Positions 35,471 to 46,402 of a DNA stretch of 64,000 bases are shown here, piece by piece (position 1 is the first letter of the stretch; each line of letters starts with the position of its first letter). The stretch is taken from positions 496,001 through 560,000 of the forward strand of contig JALPQD010000360.1 in the NCBI GenBank assembly GCA_023101885.1, read 5' to 3'. The notes under the pieces were generated by a model, which was not told the DNA's origin, did not search any database, and was given only the letters and a program-made list of their open reading frames with translations. The translations under genes and the position numbers were made by a program. Source of the DNA: Typhlomys cinereus (Eukaryota; Chordata; Mammalia; Rodentia; Platacanthomyidae).

Positions 35471-36257
35471 GATGGAGAAAAACTAGACTGTAGGTTCCCA
35501 AACATTCCAAGAGTTCACTTGCTATTGGAGAAGACCTTCTCTGGCAACTGACCATGCTGGTCGATGCACCTACACAAGTGTTGTACAAGTGAGTGCTGGG
35601 GAATCCACCATGTTCCCCCCCACACCTCCCTATTTGTTCTATTCTAGGAAAGTTTCTTTTCAGAATATGAAATGAAAGCACAAACACCAGTCCACCAGGG
35701 TTTTAGTCCACGTGTCCTTTCCTCGACTAGTATAATGGAGCCTTTCTCTATGCTGCTCTGGGGACTGAAATGCAAAGGAAATATATCCTGACAGTGAGCT
35801 CTGGTAGCTTAAGCCTGAATGCTGTAGTCTGCCTGTGACTGCCTCCCACCCAACCTTCTCCCCGGACCTGAGATTCACCCCCAACCCTGCACATACATCA
35901 TCCCTCTCAGATACCACAGGACATTCCACATGCAGCTGAGGCCAAGGTGTCCAAAGCCAGATTCCAAACTTGCTCTGTCTACTGTCTTGTCTCTCTCTAT
36001 GAAGGGCAACTCCGTGTTTCCTGTGGTTCAGGTCTTTCTTGGAATAGTTCTTTATGTGTTGGAGTCTGTTTGGGAGCAAAAATAATCACAGTCACTGTAG
36101 CAGAGAGATTTCGTGTGAATTCCTTACCAGATATTAGCAGTCTGAAGGACCGAAGGTAAACTGTGAGGCACTGATAGAGAAGACCTCAGCTTCTGACCAG
36201 GGCCAATGAACAAGGAAATGGGTTAGTCAGTCTGCGGGCACCTTGTTGACGTTTGTT
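35471..36257. other. Unique non-coding sequence
   Basis: A 139-codon frame on the minus strand (35660-36079) has no recognisable domain and is composed of mixed sequence without coding signature, so it is not called. Confidence 0.5.
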
Positions 36258-36412
36258 TGGTTGCTTTGTTACTTTTGAGAGAGAGTTTTGCTCTCTAGCT
36301 CAGATTGGCCTGGAACATACCATGCTTGTATCCAGGCTGGCCTCAGACTTCGGGTTGATCCTCCCGCCTCAGCCTGCCAGGTGCCAAGATTCACACCCAG
36401 CTATTCCCACAG
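36258..36412 (-). mobile_element. B1-like SINE
   Basis: Inverse B1: T-rich start, CTCTAGCTCAGATTGGCCTG, ATCCAGGCTGGCCTCAGACT, TCCTCCCGCCTCAGCCTGCC, ACCCAGC. Diverged but complete in order. Confidence 0.85.
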
Positions 36413-36569
36413 TCTCGAGGCCGAGACCTGACTTCTAAGTACCCATGTGCACTGGCCCCTGGAGGGATGGCCCTTTGAGGTGGGTTCCAGAACTATGTGG
36501 AACTTAAAGGAAGCAGTGTGACTAGCAGGACAAAGTGTCAACACAGTGGAGCTTGTCTTTCTGGCTTCC

Positions 36570-36940
36570 TGTCACAATTTGAATGGGAGCTCCCCCTCCC
36601 CCCGACACACACACACGCCACAGGCTCATGTGTTTGAATCTTTAGATGATGCTAATGTTTGGGAAGGTTGTGGCACCTTCAAAAGGCGACACCCTCCCCC
36701 AGGGGGTGGGCCTTGAGGTTTGGTGGCCTGGCCCTGCTTCACTCTTGCTCCCTCTGTCCCCTGATGGCTTCCGTGACCTGAAGTGGCCTCCTGCTGCTGC
36801 CTGCAGTCCTGCCTACTGCTGCACGTCTCCCAACATAATGGACTACATACTGTCTAGACCCATAAGCCAAATAAATCTCCCTTTTTCTCTTAAGTTGTAA
36901 ATGAGCTCTGTCACACAATAGAATGAAAGTAACTGCAACA
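36570..36940 (+). mobile_element. MaLR LTR, ORR1-like
   Basis: TGTCACAATTTGAATGGGAG start, the GCTCATGTGTTTGAATCTTT block shared with 3760-4057, GGGTGGGCCTTGAGGTTTGG, TAATGGACTACATACTGTCT, CCAAATAAATCTCCC polyadenylation signal, CTTAAGTTG, and the end AACTGCAACA. The order matches ORR1-type LTRs. No flanking duplication is evident. Confidence 0.65.
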
Positions 36941-36988
36941 CCCCCTCCATCATCTTCTTCTATCAAAGATGAACACAAGGTTGGCTGG

Positions 36989-37613
36989 TGTTATGGCTGC
37001 ATTTTGGTGTCAACTTGACAGTTGCAGACTATTTGGGGGCAGCTGTGGAAGGTTAATGGTTGGAATGGTCCTTGAACAGGTCTGCAGGTACTTGGCTGAT
37101 TGCTGTGGAGAACCCAGCCCATAGTGGGTGGTACTTTCCAGTGGTAGACGGGATAACAGGAGGTGCAAGGAGGAGGGACTTGCTCTTCCCTTATCCGGTG
37201 TCGAATTGTTGTGAAGTTCTTTGCCTTTAGAGCATCGTGGCCTTCTTTGTTGCTGCTGCTGCCTCCGTCCTTGGCTGACTTGGAGCTTCACCTTTTCCAT
37301 CACATTGTTGCTGCTCCCGCTGCCTTTGGAGCCTGGTCTCTAGGCCTTGCTGCTGTTCGCTGTTCATCGCCGACGTCAGAGTCCAGCTGTTCTTCACCAA
37401 CGTCGGAACCCAGAGTCTTCAACCCTCCAGAGGAGCAAAGGCTTGAGACCTTCTCGGGATCTTTTGGCTTTGTGGAACATTCCAGCCAGGAAAGAGGCTG
37501 CTGCAGGAGGCTACCTTGAAGGACACTATTTTTATTATGAGTTTTTTTATAAACTTATTTATATATACTACATTCTATAGATAATGTTTCTTCAGAAAAC
37601 CCTGACTAATATA
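36989..37613 (+). mobile_element. MaLR (MT-like) LTR, long form
   Basis: It starts TGTTATGGCTGCATTTTGGT then GTCAACTTGACAG, the opening of MT-class MaLR LTRs, and ends ACCCTGACTAATATA. GCTGG flanks both sides (36984-36988 and 37614-37618). At about 625 bp it is longer than the 424-bp relatives because of the central CTG/GCT-rich part at 37240-37400. A 118-codon frame inside it (37163-37519) is not a gene. Confidence 0.65.
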
Positions 37614-38370
37614 GCTGGTAAGCTGGGGGGTGGTTTGTAGAGTAACAAACTCAAGCACAGGTACAAGTCCATGTCTTTGAGTACTCAGACTTCTATAAAG
37701 ATCTTCAATGTACCAACAAATCCTTCCAGTTCTAGCTTTCAAATATTCCCAGAAGTTTGTAGCTCTGCAGCCACCATTTGATACTGGTCTAAGCATCAGG
37801 TCTCACCTCAACTATTATAGTGGCCACTACAGGGCTTTCTTTGATTTCCTACAGAAGCCAACATGATTAGACAACAAGAACTATCATAACAAATTAATGT
37901 GGTCCCTCCTTGACCTCTGGGGATTGGTTCCAGGACCCTGTGGATACTAAAATTTGCACATGCCTAAGTTCTTTCTGGTATTGTATATACACATTCTCCT
38001 GCTTATATTGAATTCCAGTTTCTTAAACTGTATGTCACCATTCCATATGAGATCACATAACTGAATGTAAGGCTTGTGATAAATTTGGCAATAACATAAG
38101 AATTTTGAATAAACAACCAAAAATAAATTCTAAATCAAATATGGAATGAGTACAAAGTGTTTCTAGCAGCACTCTCCCATGTTGCATCCTGAGACTTCAC
38201 CATCACTTTGATTCTGAACATTCTGAACACACAACGTGTACAGTTTGCCCTGCATGCACCAAACACCGCACAACATGAACAAGTACCACCCCAAACACTT
38301 GGTTCGGTTTCCCCATTTTTCTTTTCTATTTGATCCAGGAGTTCACCTAATGGGAGGTGAAACCCACATG
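37614..38370. other. Mostly unique; possible Tigger/MER2-type DNA transposon piece
   Basis: GGATTGGTTCCAGGACCCTG at 37920, followed by TGGATACTAAAATTTGCACA, resembles the end region of Tigger/MER2 DNA transposons. The match fades after about 38020. The rest is unassigned. Confidence 0.4.
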
Positions 38371-38386
38371 CACAGGAGGGGCTTCT

Positions 38387-39124
38387 TTTTTTTTTTTTTT
38401 TATTTTTATTTCAGCTCATACAAACTTATTAGGTACACCAGTTCCCTCCCTCCCTCCTCCTCCCCCGGTACCCCCTGCTCCCCCTCCCCACCCCTCTCCC
38501 TCCCCATCCCCCAGTGCCTCCCACCCCAATTCCCAGAGAGTCCTTTCTTGTGCATGACTGATTTTCCTCTGGGCCCTCCTCTCCGATGACGTACAAGGAC
38601 CCAGTGGCCTTTGCCGAACCCTTTCCCGTGTTCCCCTTAGGTATAGGAACACTGCTGTGGCTGCCAATTCTTTGCCTCCAAGGATCTTGGCACCTTTAGC
38701 AGATGCTAGACTTTGTGAGGTCAACAGTGTGTTGGACAATGCGCAGGGCATGCAAAGTCCAATTATGATTGCTTCAGCCCTAACTAGTATAGAGTATCTT
38801 ACATATCATTGCTCCTCCCATCCTTATGCTCTTACACTCTTACCGCCCCCTCTTCCGCAAATTTCCCTGAGCTTCAAGATGGGGAGAGACTAAGCTGGCC
38901 TAGTTCTAGGTGGTTGATATAGAGTCTCTGAAGTTCTGGATTGTGGTTTGTTGATTTTCTTTTGCAGTTTTGCTGCTCCTGCAATGCCCTTCACTCCATC
39001 CTGGTGGGCATTGTATGTTACCCCCTGGCCAGAGACAAAAAGCTGTTAGAGTCTTGTGATAAAAGCACATTCAAAGGTAGATGTAATAAAAGTGGGAAAC
39101 CACAGTGAGGGAGGGGTCTATCAC
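38387..39124 (-). mobile_element. 5'-truncated L1 3' UTR with 16-bp TSD
   Basis: Poly-T, TTTCAGCTCATACAAACTTA, C-rich inverse polypurine tract, then L1 3' UTR to AACCACAGTGAGGGAGGG. It is bounded by the 16-bp perfect repeat CACAGGAGGGGCTTCT (38371-38386 and 39125-39140). The 3' end (GAGCTGAAA on its own strand) differs from L1-A/L1-B (GAGTGGAAA) and agrees with the copy at 53010, defining another subfamily. Confidence 0.95.
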
Positions 39125-39140
39125 CACAGGAGGGGCTTCT

Positions 39141-39668
39141 GACTCTAAACCTAATCAGCTTGACAATAAAGACTGTCCATTACACTAATAATAAATTTAT
39201 ATAATACATAATAAATTAATAATAAAGATTAACCACACATCAACACATGGTATTCTCCTTCTTTCCTTCCTCTTTTCTTTCATTCTTTCTTCTTTTCTTT
39301 CTTTCATTATTGCCATCCTCATGGGCATGAAGTAGAATCCCATTGTGATTTTTGAGTTACATTTTCCTAATAAAATAATGATAAATCTTTCAAGCAGATT
39401 TAAATATGTAATTACAACCTTATGTGTTTACTCATTTATTTTTTACTTCCAGTACTTCAGTCTTTTCTATGGACTCATATTTCAATTTGATATCAGGTCT
39501 TATCTGCCTGATAGTCTTTAGTATGTCTTGTACTTCAGGTCCATTCATGATCAACATTTATATATCTGTAAAGGTCTTCATTTATGCCTTCATTTTTAAA
39601 GGCATCTTTTCTGAGAATTAAATCTTAATCATTATTTCATTCAATTCTTTAACTATGATGCTTGCTCT
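39141..39668. other. Unique sequence and probable ancient L1 remnant
   Basis: A pyrimidine-rich tract lies at about 39256-39308. From about 39325 (AGTAGAATCCCATTGTGATT) the sequence resembles an old, inverse L1/HAL1 region that would continue beyond L1-B at 46403. Assignment is weak. Confidence 0.35.
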
Positions 39669-39685
39669 CCTGTGCTTTACTTGTT

Positions 39686-40726
39686 TTTTTATTTTTTATT
39701 TCCACTCATAAAAACTTAATAGGTACACCGGTCCCCTCCCTCCCTCCAGCCCTTCATGGACCCCTTTGCTCCCTCCCCCCTTTTCCCCTTCCTTTCCCCA
39801 CCTCCCTCCCTATCTCCCAGTGCCTCCTCCCCCCCATCCCTGGAGCATCCTTTAGTGTGCATGTCAAACTTTCCTCTGGGTCCTCCTCTCTGATGAGGTA
39901 TAAGGACTCAGTGGCATTGCCTAGAGCTCTTTCTAGTGCTCCCCTTCAGTATAGGAACACTATTGTGGCTGTTAATCCTTAGCTTCTAAGGATCCTAGTG
40001 TCTTTAGTCCATGCTAGACTTTGAGGGGTCAATAATGTGTTGGACATTGCTCAGGTCTTGCAAAGTCCTATTGTGATTACTTCGGCCCTATCTTGTATGG
40101 AGTATCTTGCATATCGTTGTTCCTCCCCATCTTTAGGCTCTTAAAATCTTACCGACCCCTCTTCCACAAATTTCCCTGAGCTTCAGGATGGGGAGAGATT
40201 AGGCTGGCCTAGTTCCAGGTGGTTGATATAAAGTCTCTGACGTTCTGAATTATGGTGTGTTGATTTTTTTTTCAGTTTTGCTGCTCCTGCAATGCCCTTG
40301 ACTCTATCCTGATGGGTATTGGATGCCACCCCCTGACCAGAGATAAAAAGCTGTTAAATTAGAGTCTTCTTATTAACAGTATATTCAAAGGTAGATGGAA
40401 TAAAAGTAAGAGACCACGGTGAGGGGGGTCAGTCTCCCATTGCAAAATGGTTAATTTCTATCTGCCAGACTATATGCCCTCCCCTTCTGGTGAGATCAAA
40501 CCCCGTCAGTTGCAAATGATCAGGAAGGAAAGTCTGTGAACTTAACCAGATGTCTCATTGCTTACTTGCAGTCCTTGATGGTGGCCTATTTTCTCTGCTG
40601 TAACATGGTCCCCTCTTTCCTTGTTTCTGTGGGGCCCTCTTTCCCCATCCCTCCTGTTTATAATCTTTGCAATTACTGTAGGTATTACAGAGATTTATCT
40701 TTGATTGTCTCTAAGTGGATTTGGTA
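39686..40726 (-). other. L1-B 3' UTR
   Basis: Follows the ORF2 stop (inverse TAG at 40727-40729) and ends in the T-rich tail at 39686-39705. It contains the C-rich inverse polypurine tract at about 39733-39840. Confidence 0.9.
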
Positions 40727-41019
40727 CTAGGATCCACCTATTAGGGAGTACATATGTCTGGGATTCTTCAATCAATATAATTGTTTCTAATTCCATCCAT
40801 TTCCCGGCAAATTACATCAATTCATAAATATGTACCACATTTTCCTTATCCACTTGTCAGCTGTTGGGCATTTGGGCTGATTCCATGACTTTGCTATTGT
40901 AAACAGTGCTGCTATGAACATGGTCATGCTGTGCTATCAAGGTGAATTTTTGCTCTATGAGGGGTTATTCCCAAAAGTGGAATAGCAGGGTCATATGGCA
41001 ATTCAACCTTCCGCTAGCT

Positions 41020-41313
41020 GGGCTGGAGAGGTGGCTCAGGGGTTAAGCCTCCGCCTTGCAGGCTGAAGGTCCTGAGTTCGGATCCCAGATCCCACGTATG
41101 GACGCCGGGCGGAAGTGGGGGCGGCCTGCGCTTCTGGTCCTGGTAGGCGAAGCTTGTGAATCCCGGGGCAGAAGGAGGTGGAGGCGTCCATGGTGGTTCG
41201 CGAATTCGTCCGTGGTTCTACGCATACACAGACACACGCGCGCACATACACACGCACATGCACACAGTTGAATAAATAATAATAAAAAAAAGGTTTAAAA
41301 AAAAAAAAAAGAA
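41020..41313 (+). mobile_element. B2-like SINE, young type, nested in L1-B
   Basis: GGGCTGGAGAGGTGGCTCAG, A box TGGCTCAGGGG, B-box region GAGTTCGGATCCC, CpG-rich body and an A-rich tail with AATAAATAATAATAAA. It interrupts the C-terminal ORF2 coding part. CGCTAG on both sides (41012-41017 and 41315-41320) is a weak duplication candidate; some L1 bases at the junction appear lost. Confidence 0.92.
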
Positions 41314-43470
41314 TCGCTAGACAGCTCGCCAGAGTGGTAGTATGAGCCTGCATTCCCACCAGCAATGTAGAACAGTTCCCTTCTCTCCACATCCTCTCCA
41401 GCATTTGGTGTTGTTTGTATTGTGGATTTTTGCCATCCTGACCGAGGTGAGATGATATCTCAGGGAAGTTTTGATCCGCATTTTCCTGATGGCTAAGGAT
41501 GTGGAGCATTTTCTAAGATATTTGTTAGACATTTTAATTTCGTCCCAGGTAAAGTTTCTTTTAAGTTCCAAGGCCCAATTTTTAATTGGGCCATTTGTTT
41601 CCTTGGTGTTTAGTTTTCTAAGTTCTTTGTGCACTCTGGATAATAGAGCTCTATCAGATATGTGGTTAGTGAAGATTTTCTCCCACACTGTGGGTGGCCT
41701 TTATGCTGGTGTTACAATCTCTTTATCTGAACAGAAGCTCTTTAATTTCACAAGATCCCATCTGTTGAGTGTTGGTTGTAGTGACTGTGCTATTGGATGT
41801 CTGTTTAGGAACTGTTGGCCTAACCCAATCAGCTCAAGGAAATTCCCTACCCTTTCAACTAAGGTTTTTATAGTCTCTGGCCTTATATCGAGGTCCTTGA
41901 TCCATTTGGAATTAATTCTTGTACATGGAGACAAGTACGGGTCCAGTTTTAATCTTCTGCACGTGGATATCCAGTTTTTCCAGCACCATTTGTTGAAGAT
42001 GCTGTTCTTTTTCCATTGGATTTTTTTTTTTTTTTTTTGGCCTCTTTGTCAAAGATCAAATGGCTGTAATTGTGTGGGCTTATATCTGGGTCTTCAACCC
42101 TTATCCACTGCTCTGTGTGTTTATTTTGGAGCCAGTACCAGGCTGTTTTTATAACTATGGATTTGTAGTATAGACTAAAGTTTGGTACGGTGATACCTCC
42201 AGCAGTGTTTTTGTTACTCAGGATTGTTTTTGCTGTCCTGGGTCTTTTGTACTTCCGTATGAACGTTGAGATTGTTTGGTCAACTTCTTTAAAAAATTGC
42301 TTTGGGATTTTAATTGGTATAGCATTGAATCTGTATATTGCCTTTAGTAGGATGGTCATTTTTATGATGTTGATTCTGCCAATCCAGGAACATGGGAGGT
42401 CTTTCCACCTTCTGGCATCTTCTGCAGTTTCTTTCTTTAGGGTTTTAAAGTTTTCGTTATAAAGGTCTCTTACTTCCTTGGTTGGGTTTACACCGAGGTA
42501 TTTCATTTTTTTAGGGGCTATAATAAATGGGATTGTTTCTCTCAGGGCTTTTTCACTTCTTTCATTCTGGGCATATAGGAAGACCACTGATTTTTGTATG
42601 TTTATTTTGTATCCTGCCACCCTGTTGAACGTCTTTATTAGTTCCAGGAGCTTCCTGGTGGAGTTCTTGGGATCACTTAGGTATAAGATCATGTCATCTG
42701 CAAATAGAGATAACTTGACTTCTTCCTTGCCAATTTGAATCCCTTTTATCTCCCTTTCTTGTCTTATGGCTTCAGCTAAGACTTCAAGTACAATATTGAA
42801 TAGAAGCGGTAAGAATGGACAGCCTTGTCTAGTTCCTGATCAAAGCAGGAATGCTTCGAGTTTTTCCCCATTGAATATAATCCTTGTTGTTGGCTTGTTA
42901 TATATAGCTCTTATTATATTGATAAAGGTTCCTTCCATTCCAACTCTCTCTAGGGTTTTGATCATAAAGAGCTGTTGGATCTCGTCAAAAGCTTTTTCTG
43001 CATCTATTGAGAGTATCATGTGATCTTGGACTTTGGACTGGTTTATATGTTGAATTACATTTATTGATTTGCATATGTGGAACCAACCTTGTATGCCTGG
43101 GATAAAGCCAGCTTGATCCCCGTGAATGGTCTTTTTGATATGTTTTTGAATCCGAATTGCTAAGACTTTGTTGAGAATCTTTGCATCTGTGTTCATCAGA
43201 GAGATTGGCCTATAGTTTTCTTTTTGAAGTGTATCTTTATTAGGTTTTGGGATTAAGACGATATTAGCTTCATAGAAGGAATTTGGTAGTGTTCCTTCCT
43301 TTGCTATTTGATGGAACAGTTTAAGGAGTATTGGTGTTATTAGCTCCTTAAGTGTCTGGTAGAACTCTGTGCTGAATCCATCTGGTCCAGGACATTTTTT
43401 GGTGGGAAGATTCGAGATTACTTCATCGATTTTCTCACATGTTATAGGACTATTTAAATAATTCACAACT

Positions 43471-43622
43471 GGGCTGGAGAGGTGGATCAAGGGTTAAGCC
43501 TCTGAGTTCGGATCCTAGACCCCACATATAGACGCCGGGTGGAAGCAAGGGCAGTCTGCGTTTCTGGTCCTGGTAGGGTGGAGCCTGTGAAAGGTGTCCA
43601 TGGTGGTTCCCGAATTCGTCCA
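43471..43622 (+). mobile_element. B2-like SINE fragment at a target deletion
   Basis: GGGCTGGAGAGGTGGATCAA head. Two internal segments present in other copies are missing (after TTAAGCCTCT and after GCCTGTGAA). The 3' end stops at GAATTCGTCC without the usual GTGGTTCTAC, CA repeat or A-tail. L1 sequence equivalent to 20388-20485 of L1-A (about 98 bp) is absent at the junction, and no target-site duplication is seen. Confidence 0.88.
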
Positions 43623-44909
43623 TTGTAATTCTCTGGATTTCTTGGGTATCAGTAGTGATAACTCCATGTTCATTTCTAATTTTGTGAATTTGGGTTTTCT
43701 CTTTCTTGCTTTTGGTTAATTTAGCTAGGGGTGTATCAATCTTATTTTTTCAAAAAACCAGCTTTTTGACTGGTTGATTTTCTGTATAGTTTTCCTAATC
43801 TCTATTTTGGATATTTCTCCCCTTCTTTTGCTAATCTCTTCCCTTCTACTGCTTTTGGGATTGGATTGCTCTAGTGTCTTTAAAGCTTTAAGCTGCATTG
43901 TTAGGTTATTTATTTCTGATGTTTCCATTTTTTTTGATGTAGGCATTAAGAGCTATGAACTTATCTCTTAGGACAGTTTTCATTGTGTCCCAAAAATTTT
44001 GGTAAGTTGTATTTTTACTATCATTTGCCTTCAGGAAGTCTTGAATTTCCTTTTTAATTTTTTCCTGAATCCAATCTCATTCAGTATCATAGTGTTAAGT
44101 TTCCAGGAGTTAGTGTATTTTCTGTTGTTTGTTGTGTTGTGGATGTCAAGCTTTAGACCATGGTGGTCTGATAGGGTAAAGGCTAGAATTTCAACTTTCC
44201 TGTATATATGGAGATTCATTTTGTGGCCCAATATGTGATCTATTTTGGAGAAAGTTCCGTATGCTGCTGAGAAAAATGCGTATTTTTTGGTGCATGGATG
44301 AAAAGTTCGATAGAGATCTGGAAGGTCCATTTCAGTAAGGGTTTGATTAAGTTCCAAAGTGTCTCTGTTAAGTTTTTTACCTGTTGACCTATCCCATGTT
44401 GAGAGGGCGGTGTTGAAATCCCTAAGAATTATCATTTTGGGGTTGATTTCGTGCTTTAGATGTTGTAGGGTTTGCTTAATGAATGTGGGGGGGCGCGTAT
44501 TGGGTACATATGTATTCAGTATTCTGAAGTCTTCCTGGTGAATTGTACCTGTGACTAAAATGTAGTATTCATCTGTGTCTCTTATTTTTTTTTTTTTGTT
44601 TGAAGTCCACTTTGTCCGATAGCATAATGGGTACCCCTGCCTGTTCCTGGTTCCATTAGCTTGTATAATTTTTGACCAGGCTTTTATTTTTAGGATGTGC
44701 CTATCTTTTGTGGTGAGATGGGCTTCCTGCAGGCAGCAGATTGATGGGTTGTGATTTTTAATCCAAGTTTGTAATCTATGTCTCTTGATAAGTGAGTTAA
44801 TTCCATTAACATTTAATGTTACAATGGAGAAATTATTTTTAATTCCGGACATTTATTATGTTTAGTGGCTTTTGTAAGTGTATTGTGTTGCTTTTAGGTT
44901 TTGGTGGTA

Positions 44910-45960
44910 TTATACTTCCCTTCTGTCCTCCAGGATATGCTTGTTTTTTTCTTCAAGCTTGAGTACCATTTCTAGCATTTTTTGAAGGCCTGGTTTTGTG
45001 GATATGTATCCCTTCAAGTTGTCTTTGTGCTGGAAAATTTTTCTTTCTCCCTCGATCATGATGGATAGTTTTGCAGGGTATATTAGCCTGGGTTGACATT
45101 TTTGCTCATTCAATACTTGAAGTACATCTCTCCAAGCTCTTCTTGCTTTTACTGTTTCCATTGAGAAGTCATAGGTTTACTTTTAAAAGTGACTTTTTTT
45201 TCCCCCTTGAAACTCTTAGCACCATTTCTTTGTCTTGCATATGGAGTGTTTTAATTATTATTTGCCATGGCAAGTTTCTCTTTTGGTCATATCTGTTTGG
45301 AGCGTGGAATGCCTTTTGTATATGGATGGGCCTCTCTCTTTTTAGATGAGGAAAGTTTTCCTCGATGATAGTTTGAAAAATTTCTTCAGGTCTGGTATTT
45401 TGGGATTCTTGCTCTGGTATTCCATGAATGCACATGTTAGGCTTCTTCAGGGTGTCCCATAACTCTTGAATATTTCTCTCAAGTATCTTTTTGGCTTTAA
45501 CAACCTCTTCCATTGAGCTAGTTAATACTCCCACTTTGTCTTCAAGGTCTGAAATTCTATTTTCTGCTTCATTAGTTCTGTTGATAAGACTCTCTGTTGA
45601 GTTCTGGGTTGAAAATAACTTGTCTTTCAGTTCAGTTTTAAACTTTGCTTGAGACTGTTTTAACTGCTCTATGCCTATTTTTGTTTCTTGAACTGTTTTT
45701 CTCAACTCCTCTAAGTGTCTGTTGTGTTCCTCCTCCAAGTGGTTGATGTGGTTATTTAACGCCTCCTGGATTTCTTCTTTCATAATATTGATCATGGTAA
45801 TGATCATGTTTTGAAAGTTGTTATCTTGAGTCAGGCTTTCTTGCCTATTTTCCATGGATTTGTTCTGGTTGGAATCTATCATTATGGAGTTAATTCCTTC
45901 AGTGAGAGATTTGTTTTCTTGGGTTTTGTTTCTCATGGATTTGCACTTTGACTTGGGCAT
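44910..45960 (-). pseudogene. L1 ORF1 (ORF1p), one frameshift
   Basis: The start ATG is at 45958-45960. The 263-codon first stretch (45960-45169) contains a basic N-terminus, a Glu/Lys/Gln-rich coiled coil (about residues 60-150) and an RRM-like domain (NIQELWDTLKKPN at about 165, GIPEQES next). A shift at the poly-T run near 45165-45200, following a KKKS stretch, separates the C-terminal domain (45161-44910; ARRAWRD, YPAKLS and a GLQKMLE end). The total span of about 350 codons equals normal ORF1p length. The protein would be a trimeric RNA-binding chaperone; this copy cannot make a complete one without frameshifting. ORF2 starts about 57 bp downstream of the ORF1 stop, the usual bicistronic spacing. 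Confidence 0.93.
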
Positions 45961-46385
45961 TGCTGTTTTATCTTTTAAGACCTTCTTTCAATTTCTGTGT
46001 GTATTTGACTGAATTGAATTAGTTGGCCTGGAGCAGCGCTTGCTCTGACTGGCTGGAGTGAAGAGGAGCTGGGACTAGTGCGTTACCTGAGGCTTAGGGG
46101 TGAGCAGGAGGTGCTTACTGGGGCTCAGTGTGTCCTCGCTGGACTGCTCACATCCCAGGCCGGTGGGGAGAAGGGAGAGGTGCTGGTCGCAGGGGCAATT
46201 AACCTGTGGAGCTGGAGAGTGGCCCAGGGATCCTCCCTGGCTTGGAGCAGCACCTGCTCCGACTGGCTGGTGGGAGGAACCAGGACTAGTGGGTTACCTG
46301 GGGTTTGGGGGTGAGCAGGGAGTGCTTACCTAGGATGCTGTGTGTCCTGTCTGGACTATGCCATCCCAGGCGGGTGGGGAAAGGG
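45961..46385 (-). promoter_or_regulatory. L1-B 5' UTR tandem monomers
   Basis: Two tandem units in inverse orientation: GGCCTGGAGCAGC at 46025 and GGCTTGGAGCAGC at 46239 (214 bp apart), with GTTACCTG...GTGAGCAGG at 46082 and 46292 and TGTGTCCT...CATCCCAGGC at 46129 and 46340. The outer (5') monomer is truncated at the TSD. The units match those of L1-A. Promoter role is inferred from mouse L1 monomers. Confidence 0.8.
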
Positions 46386-46402
46386 CCTGTGCTTTACTTG
46401 TT

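Larger units (their letters stand above)
40727..44852 (-). pseudogene. L1 ORF2 (endonuclease/reverse transcriptase), disrupted
   Basis: The start ATG (44850-44852) opens a 273-codon intact stretch to 44031 covering the AP-endonuclease-like domain. Family catalytic positions are visible: Asn in LNVNG, Glu in CLQEAH, Tyr in TYVPNT, Asp-x-Asn in DFNTA, and the terminal SDHH. Beyond it the frame shifts near 44030 and again before 43946. A SINE with a deletion of about 98 bp lies at 43471-43622. The RT domain (43490-42840) keeps IDAEKAFD but ends at a TGA where L1-A has CAA. The FADD catalytic motif follows (about 42688-42699), then an open stretch 42692-41949. Further shifts and the SINE at 41020 break the C-terminal part, which ends at 40727. 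Non-functional copy. Confidence 0.95.
39686..46385 (-). mobile_element. L1-B: full-length LINE-1 with two nested SINEs
   Basis: Complete L1 on the minus strand: monomeric 5' UTR (45961-46385), ORF1 (44910-45960), ORF2 (40727-44852) and 3' UTR (39686-40726). A 17-bp perfect target-site duplication CCTGTGCTTTACTTGTT flanks it (39669-39685 and 46386-46402). SINEs lie at 41020-41313 and 43471-43622. Both ORFs are broken, so it is not autonomous, but sequence and TSD suggest a moderately young insertion. Confidence 0.97.

Noticed and set aside
35660..36079. 139-codon minus-strand frame
   Set aside because: The longest frame outside L1-derived sequence, but it has no recognisable domain, splice context or family similarity; chance frames of this size are expected in 64 kb.
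37163..37519. 118-codon frame rich in Leu, Ser and Pro
   Set aside because: It lies wholly inside a MaLR LTR bounded by GCTGG repeats; MaLR LTRs are non-coding.
41471..42154. 227-codon plus-strand frame, and other plus-strand frames over 41-46 kb
   Set aside because: They are antisense shadows of L1-B ORF2/ORF1, which lies on the minus strand with recognisable catalytic motifs.
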